Part shown: piece after piece, positions 13,125 to 21,722 of the stretch
Layout of the letters: each line of letters starts with the position of its first letter
Numbering within the stretch: position 1 is the stretch's first letter
Source of the DNA: Paenibacillus pabuli
GTDB taxonomy: Bacteria; Bacillota; Bacilli; Paenibacillales; Paenibacillaceae
Length of the DNA: 64,000 bases
Assembly (NCBI RefSeq): GCF_023101145.1
Contig: NZ_CP073714.1
Span: 2,356,001-2,420,000, forward strand
Reading direction: 5' to 3'
Notes under the pieces: model-generated
The model's database searches: none
Told to the model about the DNA's origin: nothing
The model's input: the letters and a program-made list of their open reading frames with translations, nothing else
Translations under genes and position numbers: made by a program

Positions 13125-15974
13125 ATGTATAAAACAAGAATAATAAGAAAGTTATTTATGGGTGTAATCATTTTAAGTTTGCTGCCATTGTACGTATTTG
13201 ACAAGGCGTTTGCCGCCACTCCAACAGCCACCATTGTTGTAGCTGACGAAATTCTGACTTCCCCGTCACTGGTAACGTTTACCTTTTCAGAAGCGGTGAC
13301 TGGGTTTGACCTTGCTGATTTGACAACAGGTAGCGGCATTCTTAGTGAATTAACAACTTCTGACAATATCACCTATACCGCAACCCTCACGCCGCCTTTA
13401 AGCAATCGCAGCGGCCCCTTCCATATTTCGCTCGATCATTCAGGTGTAATTGCCGGAGGCAATATGGGGAGCGGAACCACAGTATCTAACAATTACTATG
13501 TTGACACAGTTATGCCTTCCGTTACAAGTGTATCTGTTCCTAGCAATGGCACTTATGGTGTAGAAGAGGACTTGAGTTTTACAGTGAACATGGACGAGAT
13601 CGTGGTCGTAACGGGCATTCCAACAATCTCGATAGTCGTAGGAGCAACGACTGTATATGCGACTTATGCAGGCGGTTCGGGGACAAGCGCGTTGCAATTT
13701 AGATATACCGTCCAAACTGGACTATCTGATAGTAACGGGATTACCATAGAAGCCTTGTCACTGAATGGCGGATCAATTAGGGATGAAGCAGGTAATGATG
13801 CAGTATTAACGCTTAATAGCGTGGGCAGTACGGCGGGCGTGCTAGTAGATGCAATCCCCCCAACAATAATAAGCGTATCGCCGACATCGGGTCCGACGAC
13901 AGGAGGCACGACCGTCACGTTGACCGGTACGAAGTTCTCTGGGGCAACCGCGGTGATGTTTGGTGCAACGGAGGCCACGTCCTTTACCATAAATTCGGAA
14001 ACGTCAATCACGGCAACGGCTCCGGCGGGTAGTGCAGGAACCGTAGACGTAACGGTAAAGAGACGAAGTGGCACATCAACGACATCGGCGGCGGATCAGT
14101 ATACGTATATAGCCGCGATAGCCGGGCCAACGATCGCAAGCGTGTCGCCGGCATCGGGTCCGACAACCGGAGGTACGACCGTGACCTTGACCGGTACGAA
14201 TCTGACCGATGCAACGGCAGTGATGTTTGGTGCAACGGAGGCGATGTCCTATACGGTGAACTCGGCGACACAAATCACGGCCATCGCCCCGGAGGGTAGT
14301 GCAGGAACGGTAGACGTAACGGTAACGACGCCGGGCGGTACATCGGCGATATCGGCGGCAAATCAATTTACGTGGTTTGATGTTACATACGCGATCAGCC
14401 CGTTGTCGGATGAGACGCTGAATGCGCTGACCGCAGGGTATGCATCGGGGACGCAGGAAACGAAAACGGTCACCTTGACACGAACGGGAACCGGCGATTT
14501 GACGAGCTTGGCGACAGCGCTCGGCGGAACAAACGCCGGCAGCTTTACGATTACGCAGCCGACGGTGACAACGCTCAATAGTGGGACTCCGTCGACGACC
14601 TTTACGGTAAAAGCGAATGACAGACTGGCCGCAGGGACGTATAATGCTACGGTAACAGTGTCGGCAGGTGGCATGACGCCGGTTACCTTTACTGTAACGC
14701 AGGTTGTTAATAGTAGTAGTACTAGTGGCAGTAGCAGTGGCAGTGGCAGTAGTGGTGGAACTACTCCTGTTACTTCGACCCATTTGGATATTGACCAAAA
14801 TGGCAGTATGATTGACTGGGCTAAAATCGACAGCAGTAAGCCGTCCGTCACTCTTGAAGTTACACCAAAAGACGGCGTTGCTTATGTCAGAATACCAGCA
14901 AGCATTTTAAAGAGCATTGAGGGCAAGAACGCTACTTTCTTTATCGAGATTAAGACTCCTTACGGCAGCTATCAAGTGCCGGTCAATCTGGCATCGCTCA
15001 TTCCGGGGCTGAAGGACTTGTTAGCTAAGAATAACGTGAACAACGATGATATTAGCTTTAAAATCACGTTAACCAACAAGTCTGGCGATAAGGACTTCCG
15101 GGAAGTATTTGCAAACAGCATGCCGAATGGCCAAGCAATGGGTGCAATTGTAGATTTTCATATCGATATCATCAACACCAAGACGGGACAAACAATCGGA
15201 ACGGCAGATAAGTTCAGCAAGGCGCTTACAAGAGTGATTCCGATGCCCAAGAGCGTGACCGACATGCCTGCTCAATGGGGGGCATTCCGTTATAACGTAA
15301 CCACAAAGAAATTGGAGTTTGTGGCAGCTGAGAAAAAACAGATTGACGGCGTATGGGTTGTGAGGATCAATTCCTATTCCAATAGTGTCTACGTTGTGGC
15401 ACAAAACACGGTAAGTTTTGCTGATGTACAGCAGCATTGGAGCAAATCTGATGTCGATCTTGCTGCTGCGAAAGGTCTAGTCGAAGGCGTAGGCGGTGGA
15501 CTGTTTGATCCTAACAAAGCGGTAACAAGAGCAGAGTTTACCGCTATGTTAGTCCGGGCGCTTGGACGCGACACCTCTGATAAGGACATGGCGCCTTATA
15601 ACGATGTCAAACCAGGTACGTGGTATTCCGGCGAGGTATCCACAGCGAAGGAGCTCGGACTGCTCGCCTTTGTGAAAGGAAACAGCTTTACCCCTAATCA
15701 GCCGCTTACACGAGAGGAAATGGCTAGTATGCTGGCGGCAGTCGGCAGACTTGAACAGTTGCCGATATCCAAAGAGCCGGTGAGCCTTAATGGCTTCAAG
15801 GATATCGGAAACACGGATATAGCCTATCTTGAGGACGTTCGTCTGATGGTCAAGCTTCATATCATGACAGGCACGAGCGCAAATACGTTCGATCCGAAGG
15901 AGGAGACGACACGTGCGCAAGCTGCGGTTGTGTTCATCAGGATGCTACTGGCGCTGGGTTCAATCGATAGATAA
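13125..15974 (+). CDS. Exported surface protein with Ig-like and IPT/TIG domains and three SLH domains
   Basis: 949 residues. The signal peptide is at 1-30 (cleavage near AFAA). Two bacterial Ig-like domains span about 31-245. Two near-identical IPT/TIG domains span about 246-420, each with SP-x-SGPTTGGTTVTLTGT and AVMFGATEA. A further beta domain is at about 425-527 (GTYNATVTVSAGGMTPVTFT), then a Ser/Gly linker at 529-545, a Paenibacillus-type domain at about 550-760, and three SLH domains from about 763 to the end (FADVQQHWSKSDVDLAAAKG; TRAEFTAML; TREEMASML; TRAQAAVVF). The SLH part anchors it to pyruvylated cell-wall polymer. The IPT repeats are also nearly identical in DNA, so unequal recombination could vary their number. 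Its own terminator follows. Confidence 0.9.
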   Translation: MYKTRIIRKLFMGVIILSLLPLYVFDKAFAATPTATIVVADEILTSPSLVTFTFSEAVTGFDLADLTTGSGILSELTTSDNITYTATLTPPLSNRSGPFHISLDHSGVIAGGNMGSGTTVSNNYYVDTVMPSVTSVSVPSNGTYGVEEDLSFTVNMDEIVVVTGIPTISIVVGATTVYATYAGGSGTSALQFRYTVQTGLSDSNGITIEALSLNGGSIRDEAGNDAVLTLNSVGSTAGVLVDAIPPTIISVSPTSGPTTGGTTVTLTGTKFSGATAVMFGATEATSFTINSETSITATAPAGSAGTVDVTVKRRSGTSTTSAADQYTYIAAIAGPTIASVSPASGPTTGGTTVTLTGTNLTDATAVMFGATEAMSYTVNSATQITAIAPEGSAGTVDVTVTTPGGTSAISAANQFTWFDVTYAISPLSDETLNALTAGYASGTQETKTVTLTRTGTGDLTSLATALGGTNAGSFTITQPTVTTLNSGTPSTTFTVKANDRLAAGTYNATVTVSAGGMTPVTFTVTQVVNSSSTSGSSSGSGSSGGTTPVTSTHLDIDQNGSMIDWAKIDSSKPSVTLEVTPKDGVAYVRIPASILKSIEGKNATFFIEIKTPYGSYQVPVNLASLIPGLKDLLAKNNVNNDDISFKITLTNKSGDKDFREVFANSMPNGQAMGAIVDFHIDIINTKTGQTIGTADKFSKALTRVIPMPKSVTDMPAQWGAFRYNVTTKKLEFVAAEKKQIDGVWVVRINSYSNSVYVVAQNTVSFADVQQHWSKSDVDLAAAKGLVEGVGGGLFDPNKAVTRAEFTAMLVRALGRDTSDKDMAPYNDVKPGTWYSGEVSTAKELGLLAFVKGNSFTPNQPLTREEMASMLAAVGRLEQLPISKEPVSLNGFKDIGNTDIAYLEDVRLMVKLHIMTGTSANTFDPKEETTRAQAAVVFIRMLLALGSIDR

Positions 15975-15986
15975 GAATGGAAACCC

Positions 15987-16025
15987 CGCTTGAGTAGATA
16001 TAATACTGTTCAGGCGAGTTTTTTA
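15987..16025 (+). terminator. Terminator of the SLH protein gene
   Basis: CGCTTGA (15987) pairs with TCAGGCG (16010), then AGTTTTTT; 13 bp after the stop. Confidence 0.7.
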
Positions 16026-16030
16026 TAACC

Positions 16031-16067
16031 CGGGCCTTAGCGCAGATGGGAGAGCGTATCGCTGCCA
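16031..16067 (+). other. Decayed 5' half of tRNA-Ala(GGC)
   Basis: GGGCCTTAGCGCAGATGGGA followed by GAGCGTATCGCTG is the 5' half of a tRNA-Ala (acceptor strand, D-arm, anticodon stem). Joined in thought to the 3' half at 12285 (which starts GCTGGCAG) it would give a cloverleaf with anticodon GGC. Two positions are bad: C instead of G at position 1, and G at position 12 of the D-stem. After CGCTG the sequence departs (CCAGAACACC), precisely at the 5' boundary of the 43-bp att repeat. It is a fragment, not a functional tRNA. Confidence 0.6.
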
Positions 16068-16100
16068 GAACACCAAAACACATTAGAATAACGTGAACCA

Positions 16101-16144
16101 AGGGCTGTCTCCGTCATTTCATGACTACGGGGCAGTCCTTTTTT
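16101..16144 (+). terminator. Intrinsic terminator
   Basis: AGGGCTG pairs with CAGTCCT, with an inner CCGT/ACGG stem, followed by TTTTTT. A very similar hairpin follows murI at 54989. Confidence 0.65.
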
Positions 16145-16190
16145 ATTCTTGATTCACTCATATGAATCTGGACAGCGCGTAAAAGGGATG

Positions 16191-16219
16191 TTATATTGTT
16201 TCTGTAAGAAACAATATAA
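16191..16219. promoter_or_regulatory. Perfect 12-bp inverted repeat, likely operator
   Basis: TTATATTGTTTC (16191-16202), 5-bp TGTAA, GAAACAATATAA (16208-16219). Perfect arms, 140 bp upstream of the hydrolase gene. Size and symmetry suit a dimeric repressor; the MarR-family protein encoded just after the hydrolase is the natural candidate. Confidence 0.6.
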
Positions 16220-16359
16220 TTCGTGAAGGAAATTATAAATGATAAACTCGTTATGGTTACTTTGCGAATAATGCATATCAAAAGAAAAATGTATATCATA
16301 TCAACAAAATGGCTCAAGACGATTAGCCTGTGGATGCTTGAGCACAATGAAGGGATGGA

Positions 16360-17175
16360 ATGATGATGAGCCTTATTGAGACAGCAATTAAATCTTTTGA
16401 CGGAACCCAGCTTTATTTCAGTAAAAATATTGTAAGCGATGCCAAGGCGGCCGTGGTCATTGTCCATGGCTTGTGTGAGCATGCTGGCCGCTATGATTAT
16501 TTGACGGACAAACTGAATAACCGTGGGTTTAACGTATACCGTTTTGACCATCGTGGTCATGCAAGATCAGAAGGGCAGCGTACATTCTACAGTGATTTTC
16601 ATCAGATCATTGATGATGTGAATGTAGTTGTTGAAACAGCCTTGCAAGAGAGCGGCGACATTCCGCTTTTTGTCATTGGGCATAGCATGGGTGGCTTTGC
16701 ATCTTCTTCATTTGGAACGAAATATCCGGGCAAGGTAAAAGGGATCGTTCTATCCGGAGCACTAACTCGTTACCATACACAGGTTGCGGGAGAACTTCCG
16801 CTTGATCTTCCCCCGGGTACGTATTTTCCGAATGAACTTGGAAGCGGCGTATGCAGTGATCCTGAAGTTGTATCCGCTTACGCAAGCGACCCATTGGTAG
16901 AAAAACAGATATCCGTAGATTTATTTAATAGTTTGGGCTACGGAGTAACGTGGCTGAAAGAACATGCGAAGCAATTCGTCGATCCGGTACTTGTACTACA
17001 TGGAGCAAACGACGGACTGGTGAGTGAACAGGATTCGCGCGACTTTTATGGAGATATTGCCTCAAGCGATAAAACGCTGAAAATATATGCTCACCTCATG
17101 CATGAAATATTTAATGAACCGAATCGCGATGAAGTCATTGAGGAAGCCATCACATGGATTGAAAAACATATCTAA
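16360..17175 (+). CDS. Alpha/beta hydrolase (monoacylglycerol lipase-like)
   Basis: 271 residues. Serine hydrolase of the Hydrolase_4 (monoglyceride lipase) group: oxyanion region VVIVHGLCEHAGRY, the cap-side RFDHRGHARSEG, nucleophile elbow GHSMGG at about residue 108, acid residue in VLHGANDGLV, and catalytic His in HLMHEIFNE. No signal peptide, so cytoplasmic. The natural substrate may be a monoacylglycerol or another ester. Several in-frame ATGs (16360, 16363, 16366) follow a weak SD. The MarR gene follows after 50 bp, probably in one operon under the 16191 operator. Confidence 0.85.
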   Translation: MMMSLIETAIKSFDGTQLYFSKNIVSDAKAAVVIVHGLCEHAGRYDYLTDKLNNRGFNVYRFDHRGHARSEGQRTFYSDFHQIIDDVNVVVETALQESGDIPLFVIGHSMGGFASSSFGTKYPGKVKGIVLSGALTRYHTQVAGELPLDLPPGTYFPNELGSGVCSDPEVVSAYASDPLVEKQISVDLFNSLGYGVTWLKEHAKQFVDPVLVLHGANDGLVSEQDSRDFYGDIASSDKTLKIYAHLMHEIFNEPNRDEVIEEAITWIEKHI

Positions 17176-17225
17176 ATTCAGTACATTGGAATAGAGAGAG
17201 AATTTGAAGGTGAAAGGGATTATTC

Positions 17226-17747
17226 ATGAAATTAGATTGGATGGGCGACCATCGGGAACTTATTGAAAAGATCATCAAGTATGGTAATGCATATTCAAAC
17301 ACCTATAAGCTGCAGCGAAGTTATGGTACGGATATGATGTTCTCTGCTTCGCAGATTCAGACGCTGGAGTATATTCTGGAAGCGGAGGACAAGGAAGAAA
17401 AGATGTCGGAAATGGCAGCACGACTTGGCGTGAGCCGCAGCACGTTTTCCAAAAATGTGAAGAATCTGACGGAAAAAGGATTGCTCGAAAAATTCCATTT
17501 AAGTGGTAATCGCAAAGACATTTATGTCAAACCTTCGGCGAATGGACGCGAGGTGTACGCCCAATACACCGAATTTGTTCGTGGGTTGTGCTTTGATGAT
17601 ATTTTTCGGTATGCCGGCACGATATCAGAGGCTGACAAGGAAAGTTTTATACGCATTATGGATTTACTTGCCGACGTGCTGGTCTGGTATGGTGAAAAAG
17701 AACAGGAGCCGCGCAAGCTCATTAAAATTGATCCAAATCGTGATTAA
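17226..17747 (+). CDS. MarR-family transcriptional regulator
   Basis: 173 residues with a central winged helix: a helix ending EKMSEMAARLG, the recognition helix VSRSTFSKNVKNLTEKG, and the wing LSGNRKDIYVKPSANGREVY. The N- and C-terminal helices form the dimer interface. SD AAGG-x-GAAAGGG lies upstream of ATG. Position next to the hydrolase and the perfect palindrome upstream suggests autoregulation of the two-gene unit; this is inferred. A strong terminator follows. Confidence 0.85.
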   Translation: MKLDWMGDHRELIEKIIKYGNAYSNTYKLQRSYGTDMMFSASQIQTLEYILEAEDKEEKMSEMAARLGVSRSTFSKNVKNLTEKGLLEKFHLSGNRKDIYVKPSANGREVYAQYTEFVRGLCFDDIFRYAGTISEADKESFIRIMDLLADVLVWYGEKEQEPRKLIKIDPNRD

Positions 17748-17782
17748 ATGTGTATCATGAACGACAACAACATTGAAGCTGC

Positions 17783-17820
17783 GACCGTTCCCCATTACAT
17801 GGGAACGGTCGTTTATTTTT
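17783..17820 (+). terminator. Terminator after the MarR gene
   Basis: GACCGTTCCC, 8-nt loop, GGGAACGGTC, then GTTTATTTTT. Confidence 0.85.
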
Positions 17821-17966
17821 ATTCCATTTTATAAATAGTTACTTTGGGAAGAATGTACTCCAGATGAATCAGCAATGCTAAAATGGGGATAGCCATTTGA
17901 ACCGCTTAGAGTGAGCTGAAAAATTAAGTGATTACCCAACCGGTAACTGTCACGGAGGATACGAAA

Positions 17967-19613
17967 ATGAACAACTCGGAATGGGCAGAGTCCTATTTTC
18001 CAATATATACAGCAGACACCATTCAATCATTGTATAGCACGTCAACCATGCCAATACATAGAATCCATGAGAGCCTTACCGTTCTGTTGGCCGTTTCCAG
18101 TGGAAAGGGTTCACTTCATCTCGACGATCACATATATGAACTTGCCGATGGCATGGTGATCCTTATTCCGGCGATGAGTAATGTTGTAATACAGGGGAAT
18201 CAGATGCACCCTCTCCATATGTACACGCTCTCCATCAGCACACAAGAACAGAAAAGATCACTGCCAATGGAAGCCATGGGACGGTCCAGTGTGCTTGCAG
18301 CAGGAACCCATATTGAGTTCTATGATCCAACGATTGCAGCTCAGCTTGAGGAGCTCTATATATTTCGTTTACCTGGCAATGAAGTCAGGCATATGCGTAA
18401 CCAGATTCTGTTTCATCAGGTTCTGATGAGCTTGTTGGAGCGAATGGAAGCAAAATATAATGCGAGTGAGCAGCCGTCCATGGAACGAAGCATCGCATTT
18501 ATGGAGAACCATTTTAGTGAGAAAATAACAACCGAAGGACTTTCTGAAATTGCGGGGGTCAGTCGCTCCCACTACTCCACTCTTTTTAAGCAGCTTACTG
18601 GATTCACACCGAATGAGTATCTTTCTCGCTTGCGTGTTCACCGGGTCAAAGAGTTATTAATTAGTGGGTCCGCTTCACTTCGTGAGATTGCGCTGAAGGT
18701 TGGATACAAGGATGAATTCTATCTTAGCCGCCGCTTCAAGCAGCAGACAGGAGAGAGTCCTTCGGGTTACACACGTCGCAGACCTTTGCAGCGAGTAGCT
18801 GTATGGTGTGCACCTTATGCGAGCCATCTGATGTTACTTGGATTGGAGCCATCGGTTGTCATCTCGGAAAGCAGCGAATATGTGAGCACAGACGGAGTGA
18901 CCCCGCCTCAAACGATACGTTTTGTCCATTCTGACAGTTCACCTGAACAAATAAAATCCGCATTGCTGGATGCCAATATTGAGCTCATCATTGCAGCAAA
19001 TCAGCACCTTCACATGAACGGATTAAGTTCTGAACGTCTGAGATCTATCGCCCCAGTGGTTGAAATTGCATGGATGGAGCTTGGGTGGAAAGAACATCTG
19101 CGGTTTATCGCACAGGGGATTAACAGGGTGGAGCAGGCAGAACAATGGCTCGCAGACTTTGAAAGGGAAGAACAGCAAGCACGAGAAGCCATTCAAACGA
19201 GCCAGATTGTGAATGAGACACTGGCCATTCTCGTCATTAAACCGGATGGTTTACAAATATATGGAATCAGAAATGTCGGTTATGTAATGTATCAATCGCT
19301 CGGATTACGTCCTCCGGCCAAGATTGCCCAGGAAATACAGAGGTTTGGGGATCAATTTCATTCAGTATCTATCCAACTGTCAGAACTTCAGGATTACGAG
19401 GGCACTCGCATGCTCGTTATTGTTTTTCCAGATGAAAAAGGGTCAAAGGCTCATTCAGAACATATATACAACTCCGAATACTGGAAAGAGCTTGAGGCAG
19501 TGAAGCATAATCGAACCTATGATCTGGAGCAGGAAGAGTGGATACCCTACAATCCGGTATCTATTCGTTTGCAGCTTGGACGGGCTGTATCCCTATGGAC
19601 TGGCATCCAATAA
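17967..19613 (+). CDS. AraC-type regulator fused to a siderophore-binding domain (Btr-like)
   Basis: 548 residues. The start at 17967 is set by GGAGG at 17953. N-terminal cupin-like domain at about 1-135; AraC double HTH at about 170-268 (EGLSEIAGVSRSHYSTLFKQ and LREIALKVGYKDEFYLSRRF); C-terminal periplasmic-binding-protein-like domain at about 275-545 (RVAVWCAPYASHLMLLGLEP). B. subtilis Btr (YbbB) has this layout and activates siderophore uptake on binding the ligand in the cytoplasm. Here the gene lies directly upstream of a siderophore uptake operon, so it most likely senses the imported ferric siderophore and activates that operon. Confidence 0.9.
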   Translation: MNNSEWAESYFPIYTADTIQSLYSTSTMPIHRIHESLTVLLAVSSGKGSLHLDDHIYELADGMVILIPAMSNVVIQGNQMHPLHMYTLSISTQEQKRSLPMEAMGRSSVLAAGTHIEFYDPTIAAQLEELYIFRLPGNEVRHMRNQILFHQVLMSLLERMEAKYNASEQPSMERSIAFMENHFSEKITTEGLSEIAGVSRSHYSTLFKQLTGFTPNEYLSRLRVHRVKELLISGSASLREIALKVGYKDEFYLSRRFKQQTGESPSGYTRRRPLQRVAVWCAPYASHLMLLGLEPSVVISESSEYVSTDGVTPPQTIRFVHSDSSPEQIKSALLDANIELIIAANQHLHMNGLSSERLRSIAPVVEIAWMELGWKEHLRFIAQGINRVEQAEQWLADFEREEQQAREAIQTSQIVNETLAILVIKPDGLQIYGIRNVGYVMYQSLGLRPPAKIAQEIQRFGDQFHSVSIQLSELQDYEGTRMLVIVFPDEKGSKAHSEHIYNSEYWKELEAVKHNRTYDLEQEEWIPYNPVSIRLQLGRAVSLWTGIQ

Positions 19614-19637
19614 TCCAAAGGTTTTCTCGAACAAAAA

Positions 19638-19670
19638 GGCATGGTTAGGTTCATCCTCCATGCCTATAAT
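19638..19670 (+). promoter_or_regulatory. Inverted repeat and promoter of the siderophore operon
   Basis: GGCATGG (19638-19644) and CCATGCC (19658-19664) are perfect 7-bp arms. TATAAT (19665-19670) follows directly and TGGTTA at 19642 would be a poor -35 at 17-bp spacing. A weak -35 fits activator dependence; the inverted repeat may serve the AraC-type protein or end the upstream transcript. Confidence 0.45.
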
Positions 19671-19682
19671 TAGCTATTGTAA

Positions 19683-19697
19683 TGAGAATGATTTTCA
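19683..19697 (+). promoter_or_regulatory. Fur box
   Basis: TGAGAATGATTTTCA matches the 7-1-7 Fur core (TGATAATnATTATCA) with one change in each half. It lies just downstream of the TATAAT and 30 bp upstream of the lipoprotein start, the usual place for iron repression. Confidence 0.8.
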
Positions 19698-19727
19698 TAT
19701 TCAAATAGAAAAGGGAGAGAGTCATCT

Positions 19728-20702
19728 ATGAGAAAGCTTTTTGTTCCATTTATATTCATTCTGGTTTTATTGCTTAGCGCTTGTGGAACCAACTCAACCA
19801 AAGATACAACGGATAATGCAGCTGCATCCAACGAATCTACTTCTTCCAACACGGATTCAGCAGGTTCTTCATCCGAGTCAGATTCGGGCACATTCACTTA
19901 TCAATCGGAGGGAGGCCCTGTAGAAGTTCCTTCCCATCCACAACGTGTGGTTGTGCTGACCCGATTCCTGACAGGAAACGTGATGGCACTGGATGTGCCC
20001 CTGGTTGGTGTGGATGAAATGTCCAAGGAGAACCCGAACTTCAAAGAAAAACTTGCAAATACAGAGGCGGTCACCGACGAAAGTCTGGAGAAAATTATTG
20101 AATTGAACCCGGACCTGATTATCGGGCTGTCTGATATCAAGAACGTCGATAAGCTGAAGCAGATTGCTCCAACAGTCACCTATACATATGGCAAAGTGGA
20201 CTTCCTTCAGCAGCAACTGGAGATCGGAAAGCTTGTGAACAAAGAAAAAGAAGCACAGGCTTGGGTTACTGATTTTGATGCTCGAAGCAAAAAAGTAGGA
20301 GAAGAAATCAAAGCCAAAATCGGTGCCAATGCTACTGTATCCGTGATTGAAACGTTCAATAAACAACTCTATGTGTATGGCGAAAAATTCGGACGTGGAA
20401 CGGAAATACTGTATGATCAATTCGGCATAGGTATGCCAGATAAGGTCAAGGAAGCTACCAAGAAAGACGGATTCTTTGCTGTATCGAATGAAGTGCTGAA
20501 AGACTACATGGGGGACTATGTCATATTCAGTAAAAATGTCGACGAGGACAACTCCTTCCAGAATACCGAAACATACAAAAATATGGATGCGGTGAAAAAT
20601 AATCGAGTATTCGAAGCGGATGCCAAGGCATTTTACTTCAATGATCCACTGAGCATGGAATACCAGCTGGAATTCTTTATCCAACATTTTCTTGGCGAGT
20701 AG
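19728..20702 (+). CDS. Siderophore-binding lipoprotein of an ABC importer
   Basis: 324 residues. Lipoprotein signal with lipobox LLSACG, a low-complexity Ser/Thr/Asp linker to about residue 60, then an FecB/FhuD-type class III binding domain (VVLTRFLTGNVMALDVPLVG; ELNPDLIIGLSDI; GRGTEILYDQFGIGMP). Closest to the YfiY group that binds hydroxamate/citrate siderophores such as schizokinen, by general look only. It captures ferric siderophore at the outer membrane face and hands it to the two permeases encoded next. Fur-controlled by the box at 19683. Confidence 0.88.
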   Translation: MRKLFVPFIFILVLLLSACGTNSTKDTTDNAAASNESTSSNTDSAGSSSESDSGTFTYQSEGGPVEVPSHPQRVVVLTRFLTGNVMALDVPLVGVDEMSKENPNFKEKLANTEAVTDESLEKIIELNPDLIIGLSDIKNVDKLKQIAPTVTYTYGKVDFLQQQLEIGKLVNKEKEAQAWVTDFDARSKKVGEEIKAKIGANATVSVIETFNKQLYVYGEKFGRGTEILYDQFGIGMPDKVKEATKKDGFFAVSNEVLKDYMGDYVIFSKNVDEDNSFQNTETYKNMDAVKNNRVFEADAKAFYFNDPLSMEYQLEFFIQHFLGE

Positions 20703-20705
20703 ACC

Positions 20706-21722
20706 TTGAATGCGATGAAAAATAAACGACTTCCTTTTCGGTTTGCAACCAAGCTGCTGGGTAGTGTTCTCGTACTTATTGTGTGCTTCATCATCGCCAT
20801 GATGTTTGGCGCAGAAGAAACGACATTCCGCAATGTGTGGTTGACCCTGACCTCTGCCACTAAGAACGATAATATTCTTATTCTGCGAGAGATCAGACTT
20901 CCAAGGGAACTTGCTGCCATGCTGATCGGAGCGGCTCTCGCTGTCTCCGGAGGCATCATGCAGGGAATTACTCGCAATCCACTGGCTGATCCCGGACTGC
21001 TCGGTCTGACTTCAGGTGCCAATATGGCACTCGCCCTGGCTTTTGTTTTCATGCCATCACTCGGATATTTTGGGATAATGGTTGCTTGTTTTGTCGGTGC
21101 TGCACTCGGAGCGGCATTGGTTATAGTGCTCGGCTCGATGCGGAGGGGGAGCTTGTCTCCTATCCGTGTAGTGCTGGCCGGGGCAGCGGTATCTGCTTTT
21201 ATGTATGCCATCTCGGATGGCATCAGTATCTTTTTCAGAATTTCCAAGGATGTATCCATGTGGACTTCGGGAGGACTTATCGGAACGACATGGGGCCAGA
21301 TTCAAGCCATTGCGCCTGTCATACTGATTGGTCTAGCTATAATTCCATTTCTATCCAACCAGATCAATATTCTTAGTCTGAGCGATGAGGTGGCAACTGG
21401 ACTGGGGCAAAAGCTTGTACTCATCAAAACTGTTCTGTTCCTGCTCGTCATTGTGCTTACCGGAGCGTCGGTTGCATTGATCGGAAATATGGCGTTTGTC
21501 GGTTTAATGATCCCCCATATTGTTCGTAAAATGGTGGGCACGGACTATCGGTATATTATACCCGTATCCATTTTTGCAGGAGCATCATTTATGCTGCTTG
21601 CCGAAACATTAGGTCGAACGATAAATGCACCATACGAAACACCTGTGGTCGCCATTGCTTCCATGCTTGGTTTACCTTTCTTCCTGTTCGTTGTGCGTAG
21701 AGGGGGCAAAGCGTTATCATGA
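20706..21722 (+). CDS. FecCD-family siderophore ABC permease, subunit 1
   Basis: 338 residues with about nine to ten TM helices and the family motifs LREIRLPRELAAMLIGAALA, GGIMQGITRNPLADPGLLG and, near the end, GNMAFVGLMIPHIVRKMVG, the ATPase-contact loop. Starts are a TTG at 20706, just after the binding-protein gene, or the ATG at 20715; neither has a strong SD, so coupling to the upstream gene is likely. It ends overlapping the second permease by ATGA. It forms a heterodimer with that protein. Confidence 0.88.
   Translation: MNAMKNKRLPFRFATKLLGSVLVLIVCFIIAMMFGAEETTFRNVWLTLTSATKNDNILILREIRLPRELAAMLIGAALAVSGGIMQGITRNPLADPGLLGLTSGANMALALAFVFMPSLGYFGIMVACFVGAALGAALVIVLGSMRRGSLSPIRVVLAGAAVSAFMYAISDGISIFFRISKDVSMWTSGGLIGTTWGQIQAIAPVILIGLAIIPFLSNQINILSLSDEVATGLGQKLVLIKTVLFLLVIVLTGASVALIGNMAFVGLMIPHIVRKMVGTDYRYIIPVSIFAGASFMLLAETLGRTINAPYETPVVAIASMLGLPFFLFVVRRGGKALS

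Noticed and set aside
13860..14370. CRISPR-like repetition
   Set aside because: The repeats are the coding DNA of two IPT domains, about 260 bp apart, not short direct repeats with spacers.
13664..14851. Long minus-strand frames (136, 240 and 162 codons) opposite the SLH protein
   Set aside because: Antisense by-products of the repetitive, GC-biased IPT-coding DNA; arginine-rich or low-complexity, no SD.
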